64,000 nt of DNA from Roseburia_C amylophila (GTDB lineage: Bacteria; Bacillota; Clostridia; Lachnospirales; Lachnospiraceae). The position numbers were made by a program, and so were the translations under genes. The notes beneath the pieces are model-generated. The model was given only the letters and a program-made list of their open reading frames with translations, was not told where the DNA came from and did not search any database. Within the stretch, counting starts at the first letter, position 1. Each line of letters opens with the position of its first letter. This document shows positions 43,596 to 51,669 of this stretch, piece by piece. The stretch is taken from NCBI RefSeq assembly GCF_025567465.1, contig NZ_JAOQKI010000006.1:1-64000 (forward strand). Direction: 5' to 3'.

Positions 43596-43804
43596 TTTTT
43601 CAAATTCTCTACATTTATTAAATAATTTTCAAACTCTTTTATTGTAATATTCGGATCATATTTGCACTTATCAAACCTCAATTCAACATAGGGTTTTTTC
43701 CATTTAATTTTGATTCTTGCATACTCTTTATAAATATTGCAAGTTTCTCTTATATTTTTTTCTGAATAAATATCTGTGTTTAAAAGTAATTTAATTGTTT
43801 GCAT
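43592..43804 (-). CDS. Short HxsD-like protein
   Basis: 70 residues from the ATG at 43804 (AAGGA 8 bases upstream). DIYSEKNIRETCNIYKEYARIKI and TIKEFENYLI align with ELYSKVALIKAAYNFTDRAYIHL and DNEFENEML of the gene before it. So it is a tandem relative of HxsD that lacks the C-terminal helices. Overlaps the A24 gene as ATGA. Confidence 0.72.
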   Translation of the reverse strand: MQTIKLLLNTDIYSEKNIRETCNIYKEYARIKIKWKKPYVELRFDKCKYDPNITIKEFENYLINVENLKK

Positions 43805-44156
43805 CAAACCAATCCTTCAATATTTCATCTTCACTAAATTCTTTTTCTATTACAGTATCTACTTCGTTTTTTTCATTCTGGGGTGCAACTACACTCGTAG
43901 CAACTGCTCTTGCAAGCATAAGTTCACGTATGTTTTTTGTTTGTAAATAAACCTCATGTCGAACACTTTGTGCTAACATTTCGTTTTCAAACTCATTATC
44001 TAAAATTTCTTTCTGTCCTTCTTTACTCGTTAGCAATACATAATAATAATCTCTATCTGCATCAAGATGTATATACGCCCTATCTGTAAAATTATACGCT
44101 GCCTTAATCAGTGCAACCTTGGAATAAAGTTCTCTATTATATTTTAATTGTTTCAT
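43791..44156 (-). CDS. HxsD-like protein
   Basis: 121 residues from the ATG at 44156 (GAGG 10 bases ahead; GTG 44162 has only 4). YSKVALIKAAYNFTDRAYIHLD, then NEFENEMLAQSVRHEVYLQTKNIRELMLARAVATS matches the HxsD family, whose core ends in an LLNDYxLRE-like helix. HxsD is a small partner of the HxsB/HxsC maturases, perhaps a precursor-recognition element. The acidic tail (IEKEFSEDEILKDWFDANN) is extra. Confidence 0.8.
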   Translation of the reverse strand: MKQLKYNRELYSKVALIKAAYNFTDRAYIHLDADRDYYYVLLTSKEGQKEILDNEFENEMLAQSVRHEVYLQTKNIRELMLARAVATSVVAPQNEKNEVDTVIEKEFSEDEILKDWFDANN

Positions 44157-44182
44157 AAACACAGTACCTCGTTATTTATTTT

Positions 44183-44383
44183 CTACGATTTACGCCAGTT
44201 TTTATACTCACCCGTAGTAATTCTACTATCTATTGGCTTATCTGAATTTACCGGAATAGCCCATGCTCTTCCAAATTTAGTTACTCCTTCTATTTTTCCC
44301 TCTGCGCACATAATTTGTACTGTTCTCGGTCTAACTCCCCACTTCTTTGCAATTTCTGCAACTGTAGTATATCCCTCGATCAT
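44183..44383 (-). CDS. Helix-turn-helix DNA-binding protein (MerR/excisionase type)
   Basis: 66 residues. YTTVAEIAKKWGVRPRTVQIMCAEGKIEGVTKFGRAWAIP is a winged HTH of the excisionase/MerR class. GAGG is 6 bases before the ATG. First gene of the HXS-like operon and divergent from the serine recombinase, so it may regulate the operon, aid excision, or both. Confidence 0.85.
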   Translation of the reverse strand: MIEGYTTVAEIAKKWGVRPRTVQIMCAEGKIEGVTKFGRAWAIPVNSDKPIDSRITTGEYKNWRKS

Positions 44384-44488
44384 TGTTAACCTCGCATTTT
44401 TTGAATTAAAAAGAATATAACCATATTAGCAATGCCTGTCCTTCTACACAAAAAATATTTTTTGCATTGTGCATAAGCATTATAATTA

Positions 44489-44517
44489 ATTTTACTCGTC
44501 TTTGCGAAAAATGTCAA
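44489..44517 (-). promoter_or_regulatory. Promoter of the HXS-like operon
   Basis: Minus-strand TTGACA, 17 bases, TAAAAT, about 100 bases before the HTH gene. It is the only strong promoter seen ahead of the eleven-gene run. Confidence 0.7.
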
Positions 44518-44599
44518 TTTATGTATTCATCGCTATTTCCAAACGCTGGCTGTTATTTTTGTACCCATTTTTTCATACACTTAACAAAGGAGTGATAAC

Positions 44600-46108
44600 A
44601 TGACCAACAACACCTCCATGCGTACCGGTGCCCTCTACATCCGGGTATCGACCGGCAAGCAGGAAGAACTATCCCCGGACGCTCAAAGGCGGCTGCTCTT
44701 AGATTATGCTTCCAAGAACAATATCATTATCTCCAATCAGTATATCTATGAAGAAGATGGCATATCCGGACGTAAAGCAGATAAACGTCCGCAGTTCCAG
44801 AATATGATTGCCCATGCCAAATCAAAAGAACATCCCTTTGATGTAATTCTTGTATGGAAGTATTCGAGATTTGCCAGAAATCAGGAAGAATCCATTGTCT
44901 ATAAGTCCATGCTCCGGAAAGACCATGTGGAAGTCATTTCCGTGTCCGAGCCGCTGGTGGATGGTCCTTTTGGTTCATTGATTGAGCGAATCATAGAATG
45001 GATGGATGAATATTATTCTATCCGTCTGTCCGGTGAGGTTGTGCGAGGTATGACGGAGAACGCTTTAAGAGGGCGAAATCAGGCTCGACCGCCTTTAGGC
45101 TATAAAGTACCGCATGCCAAAGAAACTCCCGTTATTGTGCCAGAAGAAGCTCTTATCATACATACGATATTCGACATGTATACCGAGAATGGTGCCAGTA
45201 TGTTTGCAATTGCAAAACACTTAAATAACCTCGGCTATCTTACCTCACATAAGAAGCCATTTGAGCGGCGGAGTATCGGCTACATTTTAAGCAACCCTAC
45301 TTATATTGGAAAATCTGTCTGGAACCGTCATTCTAACGATAACAAGGCATTAAAGGATGAATCCGAATGGATTATAAGAGATGGCAGCCATGAGCCGATT
45401 ATCAGTGTGGAACAGTATGAAAAGGCACAGCAGCGTATCAAGGCAGAATACACTCCCAAATATGCCAAGCCACCGGAACTGCACCGGCACTGGTTATCCG
45501 GCATGGTAAAGTGCCACACCTGCGGACGCTCTCTCTCCACTTCCATTCATAAGGATAAACGATACGGACGGACATACACGAATTTTCAATGCTATGGATA
45601 TTTAAAGGGGAAATGCAACGTGTCCCATCAGATTTCCGCCCGGAAATTAAAACCGGCTGTATTAGAAGGTCTGCAAGAAATTATGGAAGGTGTGCGACCG
45701 CTCCAGTTTAAAATCATCAAGTCAGAAGAACCAACCGCCCAGTCCGCCCATGAGATACTCACCGAAAGACTGCATGACATTGAGAAAAAAGAAGAACGTA
45801 TCCGGCAGGCTTACCGGGATGGCATTGATACCATAGAAGAATACCGGGACAATAAAGCCATTCTTTTCAAAGAACGGGCAGAAATAGAAAGCCGGCTGGA
45901 AGAATTAACCCCTGCTCCTGTTCCATCTGAGACAGATACAAGGGAACTCATGCGCAACCGGCTTAAGAATGTATATGAGATACTTTCCAGTGAGGATGTC
46001 TCTACCGTCACCAAAAGCAATGCGCTAAAATCCATTGTAGATAAAATTGTCTATGACAGTGAAAAGAAAGAATTAAGCATTTATCTCTACTGCTCCGACA
46101 CCCTCTAA
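44600..46108 (+). CDS. Large serine recombinase (island integrase/excisionase)
   Basis: 502 residues, AAAGGAG 8 bases before the ATG. Catalytic Ser17 in ALYIRVSTGKQ, with YEEDGISGRKADKRPQF and VWKYSRFARN of the resolvase domain; the recombinase domain (PPLGYKVP...) and a zinc ribbon (CHTCGRS...CYGYLKGKC, about 304-341) follow, then a coiled coil (about 385-435). It ends 52 bases from attR, the usual place for an integrase. It fits the TG-core site seen at both ends. Composition is closer to the chromosome than to the HXS operon. Confidence 0.95.
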   Translation: MTNNTSMRTGALYIRVSTGKQEELSPDAQRRLLLDYASKNNIIISNQYIYEEDGISGRKADKRPQFQNMIAHAKSKEHPFDVILVWKYSRFARNQEESIVYKSMLRKDHVEVISVSEPLVDGPFGSLIERIIEWMDEYYSIRLSGEVVRGMTENALRGRNQARPPLGYKVPHAKETPVIVPEEALIIHTIFDMYTENGASMFAIAKHLNNLGYLTSHKKPFERRSIGYILSNPTYIGKSVWNRHSNDNKALKDESEWIIRDGSHEPIISVEQYEKAQQRIKAEYTPKYAKPPELHRHWLSGMVKCHTCGRSLSTSIHKDKRYGRTYTNFQCYGYLKGKCNVSHQISARKLKPAVLEGLQEIMEGVRPLQFKIIKSEEPTAQSAHEILTERLHDIEKKEERIRQAYRDGIDTIEEYRDNKAILFKERAEIESRLEELTPAPVPSETDTRELMRNRLKNVYEILSSEDVSTVTKSNALKSIVDKIVYDSEKKELSIYLYCSDTL

Positions 46109-46135
46109 ACCCGCATAAAATAAGGCTTTAGACGT

Positions 46136-46186
46136 ACTACATACGCAAATGGGAAAAGGTTGACTCAGTGGGGTTCGAAATACTTA
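46136..46186. other. Right attachment site (attR) of the island
   Basis: Island ACGCAAATGGGAAAAGGT, core TG (46161-46162), then host ACTCAGTGGGG. Joining host bases through 30283 to 46161 onward gives GGATGACTCAGTGGGG, coding NWMTQWG in frame. Confidence 0.85.
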
Positions 46187-46549
46187 GCCGACCAAGGGTA
46201 TTCCACCATTGAAATTCTGCGCTATTATTACGGCAGCAGTATGTATATCAACACGGCGGATGAAATCAGTGGTGTGCCTGCTTCCTGGCCGGGCAGCAAC
46301 CTTGAGGTTGGTTCTACCGGGGATAAGGTGCGGATGCTGCAGGAGCAGCTGAACCGGATTGCACGTAACTACCCTGCGCTTCCGACTATTGCCGTGGATG
46401 GCATTTATGGTTCTGCAACCAAAGCTGCCGTAGAAAAATTCCAGTCCATCTTTGGGCTTCCGGTTACCGGAATTGTAGATTTCCGTACCTGGTACCGTAT
46501 TTCCGAAATTTATGTGGCTGTTTCAAGAATTGCAGAATTATATCAATAA
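46161..46549 (+). pseudogene. SpoIID-like / peptidoglycan-binding protein, 3' part (split by island)
   Basis: C-terminal 129 codons of the gene that begins at 29410. Residues follow on exactly: TQWGSKYLADQGYSTIEILRYYYG completes the SpoIID-like domain, then a PG_binding_1 domain (LEVGSTGDKVRMLQEQLNRI; VDGIYGSATKAAVEKFQ). A TTG at 46160 could start a fragment but no ribosome site is seen. Excision of the island would restore the whole gene. Confidence 0.85.
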
Positions 46550-46660
46550 ATTTCATAACTTAAACCTTTTCGGGAATTCTTTTTACCACAAATCCATAGT
46601 AATTATGAAAATACAATGCTATACTAAATTCATATTACGAATTTACTGGAGGGAAAAATA

Positions 46661-47167
46661 ATGCATACATTTCAACCATATCCAATTGACCTTATGGAAA
46701 TGAATCCATTTACTAAAATCGGCAAAGAATGGATGTTAATCACAGCAGGTGATGAGAAGAAAGCAAATACAATGACTGCAAGCTGGGGCGGTGTTGGTGT
46801 CCTCTGGGGCAAAAATGTTGTCTACATCTTTGTAAGAGATACACGCTATACCAAAGAATTTATTGATAATGGAGAGACATTTTCACTGACCTTTTTAGAT
46901 GAGTCCAATAAAGGAGCTTTAAAATATCTTGGAGCTGTTTCCGGACGTGATGAAAATAAAATTGAAAATGCAAGAATGCATCTTGATTACTGCAAGGACA
47001 CACCTTATATTGACGAAGGAAATCTGGTATTTATCTGCCGTAAATTATCTGCTACAAAGATGACTCCGGACCAGTTTATTGATTCTTCTATCGAAAGCAG
47101 CTGGTATGCCGATGGCAACCTTCACACCATGTATGTAGGTGAAATCTTAGAAGTACTTGCCCGCTAA
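46661..47167 (+). CDS. Flavin reductase-like (flavoredoxin type) FMN-binding protein
   Basis: 168 residues, GGAGGG 7 bases before the ATG. ITAGDEKKANTMTASWGGVGVLWGK and VYIFVRDTRYTKEFIDNGETFSLTFL are the FMN-binding split barrel of the flavin reductase-like family. It ends facing gntR across a strong terminator. Likely an NAD(P)H:FMN or electron-transfer protein; partner unknown. Confidence 0.87.
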   Translation: MHTFQPYPIDLMEMNPFTKIGKEWMLITAGDEKKANTMTASWGGVGVLWGKNVVYIFVRDTRYTKEFIDNGETFSLTFLDESNKGALKYLGAVSGRDENKIENARMHLDYCKDTPYIDEGNLVFICRKLSATKMTPDQFIDSSIESSWYADGNLHTMYVGEILEVLAR

Positions 47168-47229
47168 GCTACTCGCGTAACCATGGGAAACATGCTTTGC
47201 AAGTTTCTACAGTTATCGCGATGCTCGCC

Positions 47230-47299
47230 AAAGTCTGGCAGAAAAGAAGGAGCCAAGTTCGCTCAAGCAAACTTGGCTCCTTCTTTTCTGCCAGACTTT
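47230..47299. terminator. Strong bidirectional terminator
   Basis: A perfect 30-bp stem (47230-47259 with 47270-47299, 10-base loop) with T runs on both strands, between the convergent flavin reductase and gntR genes. Confidence 0.95.
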
Positions 47300-47312
47300 T
47301 TTTACCATCATT

Positions 47313-47969
47313 TTACTTATGAATAATATCATAATGTGCCTGTACGGCAGCATCGATTTTTCTCTGGTCTCCCGTTTCGATTGCTTCTGCAATTTCTACA
47401 TGAAGCTTCCACATTTTTTCAAATTTCTCGGCATCTGCATTTTCCCAGCCTTTTCGGATACTTTCCTTATAAATTTCTGAAAATACCTGCATAATCGTAA
47501 TCATGAAACGGTTGCCGGAACCTAATATTAATTTCTGATGAAACTCCCGGTCAATCTCATAACTTCTCTGCTGGTCAGCATTCTGCATAGATTCTGCCAG
47601 TGCTTTTAACTCCGCAAAATCCTGTTTACCCATGTTTTTAGCCGCAAGAAGACCTATTGTGTATTCTAAAAGGCAGCGTGCCTCTGCAAGCTCATCCTTA
47701 TCTATCTGCTGCAATAGCAGCATCATATTAATTACTTCTGAAAGGCTTTTTTCCATGTTGCAGCAGATATAATTGCCGGAGCCCTGCTGACTTTCAATCA
47801 ATCCGATATTCTCCATACTCTTTAATGCTTCCCGAATAGATGGACGTGACATACCAAGTGTTTCTGCCATTTCACGTTCTGTTGGCAGCTTGCTGCCTAC
47901 CCGAAACTCCCCGCTCCGTATTCCATCTTTTACGAATGCCATTACCCTCTTATACTCTCTGTCCTTCAT
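47313..47969 (-). CDS. GntR/FadR-family regulator (FCD type)
   Basis: 218 residues. N-terminal winged HTH (VGSKLPTEREMAETLGMSRPSIREALKSMENIGLIESQQGSGNYI) and a C-terminal helical FCD ligand domain with likely metal-binding Asp/His (EIDREFHQKLI; WKLHVEIAEAI). Third gene after lrgA-lrgB, 46 bases on. It likely binds the TTGGTATTACCAA palindrome in the lrgA promoter, so the operon regulates itself. Confidence 0.9.
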   Translation of the reverse strand: MKDREYKRVMAFVKDGIRSGEFRVGSKLPTEREMAETLGMSRPSIREALKSMENIGLIESQQGSGNYICCNMEKSLSEVINMMLLLQQIDKDELAEARCLLEYTIGLLAAKNMGKQDFAELKALAESMQNADQQRSYEIDREFHQKLILGSGNRFMITIMQVFSEIYKESIRKGWENADAEKFEKMWKLHVEIAEAIETGDQRKIDAAVQAHYDIIHK

Positions 47970-48015
47970 CTGAATCTCCTTTCATCCCTTGCAAAATTAT
48001 TGCATCATAGATACA

Positions 48016-48708
48016 TCAATAAAAATTAGCAAATACAGTTGCTGCTGCTACCGTCAGAAGTCCTGCTACTGCAATGGCAAGACTGCTCATTGCTCCTTCT
48101 ACTTCTCCCATTTCCATGGCACGGGCGGTTCCGATTGCATGGGCGGAAGTACCAAGTGCCAGTCCCTTTGCCACCGGCTCTTCTATATGAACTACACGGC
48201 ATACCACTTCTGCAATCATATTTCCCAAGACTCCGGTAATGATAATTACTGCCACCGTAATCGTTACGATTCCTCCAAGTTCTTCAGATACTCCCATTCC
48301 AATTGCTGTGGTAATGGATTTTGGCAGAAGGGTTACATATTCCTCATGATTCAGATGGAATATCACCGCAAAAAGAAGCACACTTCCCATACTTGCAATG
48401 ACACCGGATATAATTCCTGCTACAATGGCACTTTTATGTTTCTTTAACAATTCCAGCTGCTCATACAACGGAACAGCAAGACATACCGTTGCCGGGGTTA
48501 AAAGATAGCTTAAATACTTTGCTCCTTCATAATAACTGTCATAGTCAATTCTGCCTACACTTAATACAACCATAACAAAAATAATAGAAATCAAAAGTGG
48601 ATTAAACAGCGCCAGCTTTAATTTACGCTTTAACAGTGCTCCGATTTCATATCCAATGAGACTGATTACTACACCAAAGAAAAGGGTATCTCCTGCAAAA
48701 TTATTCAT
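48016..48708 (-). CDS. lrgB: LrgB/CidB-family membrane protein
   Basis: 230 residues, about seven membrane helices. LLTPATVCLAVPLYEQLELLKKH, LLPKSITTAIGMGVSEELGG and GTSAHAIGTARAMEMGEVEGAMSSLAI are LrgB signatures. With LrgA it forms a transport or holin-like system linked in other bacteria to pyruvate uptake, glycolate/lactate export or lysis control. Overlaps lrgA by 8 bases. Confidence 0.92.
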   Translation of the reverse strand: MNNFAGDTLFFGVVISLIGYEIGALLKRKLKLALFNPLLISIIFVMVVLSVGRIDYDSYYEGAKYLSYLLTPATVCLAVPLYEQLELLKKHKSAIVAGIISGVIASMGSVLLFAVIFHLNHEEYVTLLPKSITTAIGMGVSEELGGIVTITVAVIIITGVLGNMIAEVVCRVVHIEEPVAKGLALGTSAHAIGTARAMEMGEVEGAMSSLAIAVAGLLTVAAATVFANFY

Positions 48709-49066
48709 TTTCTTCTTTCTCCCTTCCCTTTCGTATCACATTCTGTGTCACTCTTCCGGTCACGACCATAACAATAATCGTCGTAAGTACTGTAATGACA
48801 ATCACCGGCACAATAGTCGGACGCAGAACGCTCCAGGAGTCCAGAAGTCCTACTGCTGCCGGAATAAACATCACCGGCATAATTTCAATTAAGAATACCG
48901 CAGTGTCCTTCACCTGTTCTATCTTAACGATACCCGTTACCAGAGCAAGCAGCATTAACACCAGTCCGTAAATGCTTGCAGGAACCGGTAATGGCAGCAC
49001 CATATGCAGAATTTCTCCAGCAAAAGAAATTGCCAGAATTAAAAAAAACTGTCTAAAATACTTCAT
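48701..49066 (-). CDS. lrgA: LrgA/CidA-family membrane protein
   Basis: 121 residues, four membrane helices, charged tail. LPLPVPASIYGLVLMLLAL and FLIEIMPVMFIPAAVGLLDSW are the CidA/LrgA signature. GGAGGA lies 8 bases before the ATG, directly behind the palindromic operator. First gene of lrgA-lrgB-gntR. Confidence 0.92.
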   Translation of the reverse strand: MKYFRQFFLILAISFAGEILHMVLPLPVPASIYGLVLMLLALVTGIVKIEQVKDTAVFLIEIMPVMFIPAAVGLLDSWSVLRPTIVPVIVITVLTTIIVMVVTGRVTQNVIRKGREKEENE

Positions 49067-49079
49067 TTCTAAATCCTCC

Positions 49080-49096
49080 GATTGGTATTACCAATC
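49080..49096. promoter_or_regulatory. GntR operator in lrgAB leader
   Basis: 17-base perfect palindrome GATTGGTATTACCAATC. The TGGT-N3-ACCA core is typical of FadR/FCD regulators. It lies between the -10 and the ribosome site of lrgA. Confidence 0.8.
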
Positions 49097-49100
49097 AAAG

Positions 49101-49129
49101 AGTATAATACAAAAGAAGTAAAAAGACAA
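49101..49129 (-). promoter_or_regulatory. lrgAB-gntR promoter
   Basis: Minus-strand TTGTCT, 17 bases, TATACT. The operator overlaps the start site. The rest of the gap up to 49376 is AT-rich and shows no gene. Confidence 0.7.
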
Positions 49130-49376
49130 GTTTTATTTAATGATTTTTCAAAATTTTATTCATTTTCTAATTCTATAAAATCTGAATACTGTTTCCCTCT
49201 GTATGCTTTGCCGCTTTTTTCTTTTTTACCAGTTCGCCCGAAAATTCACTCATATTTCGAAAGGTATAATTCCTATTACTTATCATAGCAATAGAAAGTG
49301 TTACCAGTGGAAAATACTCTTCACCACCTTTCTTTTAAATATAATAATACTTAAGCTGTCTATAAAGAGCATTTTT

Positions 49377-50207
49377 CTAAGAATTAGAACCTGCGATTAA
49401 CTCATCCAGAGTACCAAAATGGTACCCCATCTCTTCCCACTTTGTAAGTAGTTCATCTAATATTTCACCATTGGTCTTTGAAGTATTGTGCAGCAGCACT
49501 ATAGCTCCCGGATGAATACGTCCGGTGAGTTTTTCAAAGGCCTCTTCTTTTGTTGGCTGATTATCCGGATCCCAGTCCACATAGGCAAGACTCCAGAAAA
49601 AAGTATAATAACCTAATTCTTTTGCCATTTTCAGATTTGATTCACTGTATTTCCCCTGAGGCGGCCGGTAAAATTTAACCATCTCCTTGTCTGTAATCTC
49701 TTCATAAAGTAACTTGACATCTTCAACTTCCTTTTGAAATGACGATACATCTGCAATTTCTGACATATCCGGATGATGATAAGTATGGTTTCCTACGGTA
49801 TGACCTTCTTCCACCATTTTCCTTACCAGATCCGGGCTGGTCTCTAAGAAATGCCCTACTACAAAGAAGGTTGCCTTTACATCATGCTTTTTCAATGCTT
49901 CCAGTATCTTCTCCGTATTTCCATTCTCATAGCCGCAGTCAAAGGTCAGGTAAATCACCTTATCATCGCCATTACCAATAAAATATGTATTATATTTCCG
50001 CAATTCTTCCGGTGTGGCATTTCCGGTTGGCTGTGTCCCCGATTCACCAAATCCAAGTCCCCAGTTCTCTGTTGTAGATGCCACTGCATTTACTCCCAGT
50101 AAGCCGCCATTCTGCCAGCTTTTTACCAGCACTGCACTCCCACGGCCTGCACAAAATACCAATGCCAGCATTACCGCCACTGCCAGTATCCTTTTCCATT
50201 TTTTCAT
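49377..50207 (-). CDS. PdaA-like polysaccharide deacetylase
   Basis: 276 residues. N-terminal signal/membrane segment (RILAVAVMLALVFCAGRGSAVLV), then NodB domain: TFDCGYENGNT (metal Asp; the usual DDG is DCG as in PdaA), HTYHHPDMS (metal histidines), RPPQGKYSE and LLHNTS. PdaA removes acetyl from N-acetylmuramic acid to make muramic delta-lactam in the spore cortex. The start lies right behind a terminator hairpin whose 3' arm contains the GAGG ribosome site. Confidence 0.9.
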   Translation of the reverse strand: MKKWKRILAVAVMLALVFCAGRGSAVLVKSWQNGGLLGVNAVASTTENWGLGFGESGTQPTGNATPEELRKYNTYFIGNGDDKVIYLTFDCGYENGNTEKILEALKKHDVKATFFVVGHFLETSPDLVRKMVEEGHTVGNHTYHHPDMSEIADVSSFQKEVEDVKLLYEEITDKEMVKFYRPPQGKYSESNLKMAKELGYYTFFWSLAYVDWDPDNQPTKEEAFEKLTGRIHPGAIVLLHNTSKTNGEILDELLTKWEEMGYHFGTLDELIAGSNS

Positions 50208-50248
50208 AAAAAAAGCCTCATATACTCTTTCTAAAGTATATGAGACTT
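50208..50248 (-). terminator. Terminator after metY, overlapping pdaA ribosome site
   Basis: CTCATATACT / AGTATATGAG perfect 10-bp stem (50217-50226 with 50235-50244), then seven T on the minus strand, directly followed by the pdaA ATG. Confidence 0.88.
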
Positions 50249-50287
50249 CTTTTATCTCATGCTTTTCATTTTAGTTCTTTCAGTCAT

Positions 50288-51595
50288 TTACTCTACTGCC
50301 TTGAATGCTTCCTCTAAGTCTTCAATAATATCGTCGATATTTTCTGTTCCGATTGAAAGGCGGATGGTATTCGGTTTGATTCCCTGCTCTTCTAATTCTT
50401 CTGCACTAAGCTGGGAATGCGTGGTTGATGCTGGATGAATCACCAGAGATTTTACATCTGCAACATTTGCCAGTAAGGAGAAGATTTCCAGATTGTCGAT
50501 GAAATCTTTTGCCTTTCTGTCATCACCTTTGATTTCAAAGGTAAAAATAGAACCGCCACCGTTCGGGAAGTATTTCTTATATAATTCCTGCTGCTTTGGA
50601 TCTGTACTTACTGCAGGATGATTTACACGCTCCACCTGTGGATGGTTATTTAAGAACTCTACTACCTTCAATGCATTCTGTACATGACGTTCTACTCTTA
50701 AGGATAATGTCTCTAATCCCTGTAAGAAGATAAATGCATGGAACGGAGATAAAGTTGCTCCGGTATCACGGAGTAAGATTGCACGAATCTTGGTTACAAA
50801 TGCTGCCGGTCCTACTGCCTTGGTAAAGCTGATGCCATGATAACTTGGATTTGGCTCAGTTAAAGATGCAAATTTTCCACTTGCCTCCCAGTCAAATTTT
50901 CCGCTGTCTACGATAACTCCACCAATTGTTGTTCCGTGTCCACCAATGAATTTTGTTGCAGAATGTACCACGATGTCTGCGCCATATTCAATCGGACGAA
51001 CCAGATAAGGTGTTGCAAAAGTGTTATCTACGACTAATGGAATCTTGTGTGCATGTGCTACTTTTGCGATGGCTTCAATATCAGCTACGTCTGAGTTAGG
51101 ATTTCCTAATGTCTCAATATATAATGCTTTTGTATTGTCTTTGATTGCTGCTTCAAATGCTTCCGGCTCCGGCTCAACGAAGGTTGTTGTAATGCCGTAC
51201 TGTGGAAGTGTATGCTCCAACAGGTTATAAGAACCACCATAGATATTCTTTGCAGCTACAATATGGTCACCATTCTGTGCAAGATTTTCAATCGTATAAG
51301 TAATTGCTGCTGCTCCGGATGCTACTGCCAACGCTGCAACTCCACCCTCTAATGCTGCAATTCTCTTCTCAAATACATCTTCTGTCGGATTCGTAAGTCT
51401 TCCATAAATATTTCCTGCATCTGCAAGACCAAATCTTGCTTCCGCATGGTCGCTGTTGCGGAATACATAGGATGATGTCTGATAAATAGGTACTGCTCTT
51501 GCATCTGTCACCGGATCCGGATTTTCCTGTCCTACATGTAACTGTAAAGTTTCAAATTTTAAATTACGTTCTGCTCTGCTTTTCTTTGTGCTCAT
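50288..51595 (-). CDS. metY: O-acetylhomoserine aminocarboxypropyltransferase / sulfhydrylase
   Basis: 435 residues from the ATG at 51595 (GGAG 9 bases ahead); the frame also opens at a GTG 12 codons earlier without a good ribosome site. PLP enzyme of the Cys/Met metabolism family making homocysteine from O-acetylhomoserine and sulfide. PLP lysine in VVHSATKFIGGHGT, with VDNTFATPYLVRPIEYGAD, IYGRLTNPT and ETLGNPNSDVADI. It follows cysK in the sulfur block. Confidence 0.95.
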   Translation of the reverse strand: MSTKKSRAERNLKFETLQLHVGQENPDPVTDARAVPIYQTSSYVFRNSDHAEARFGLADAGNIYGRLTNPTEDVFEKRIAALEGGVAALAVASGAAAITYTIENLAQNGDHIVAAKNIYGGSYNLLEHTLPQYGITTTFVEPEPEAFEAAIKDNTKALYIETLGNPNSDVADIEAIAKVAHAHKIPLVVDNTFATPYLVRPIEYGADIVVHSATKFIGGHGTTIGGVIVDSGKFDWEASGKFASLTEPNPSYHGISFTKAVGPAAFVTKIRAILLRDTGATLSPFHAFIFLQGLETLSLRVERHVQNALKVVEFLNNHPQVERVNHPAVSTDPKQQELYKKYFPNGGGSIFTFEIKGDDRKAKDFIDNLEIFSLLANVADVKSLVIHPASTTHSQLSAEELEEQGIKPNTIRLSIGTENIDDIIEDLEEAFKAVE

Positions 51596-51669
51596 CTTCT
51601 TTTTCTCCGTTCTGTTATTTATTTCTGTCACTCTGATGTTACATCAGATTTTTTCCATTCTACTGCAAA

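Larger units (their letters stand above)
30284..46160. mobile_element. 15.9-kb integrated island with large serine recombinase
   Basis: The borders are set by the split host gene: 30284-30285 and 46161-46162 are the duplicated TG core. The interior is clearly more AT-rich than the flanks. A large serine recombinase ends 52 bases from the right border. No relaxase, coupling protein, T4SS, phage structural or replication gene is visible, so it is a non-conjugative integrative island. Cargo: nuclease fusion, YefM/YoeB-like pair, small proteins, and an eleven-gene HXS-like operon. Confidence 0.92.

Noticed and set aside
30284..46160. Prophage or conjugative element
   Set aside because: No capsid, tail, terminase, relaxase, coupling protein or type IV secretion genes; only recombinase and cargo.
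51596..51669. SAM riboswitch or T-box before metY
   Set aside because: Only 74 bases separate cysK and metY, with no room for or trace of such structures.
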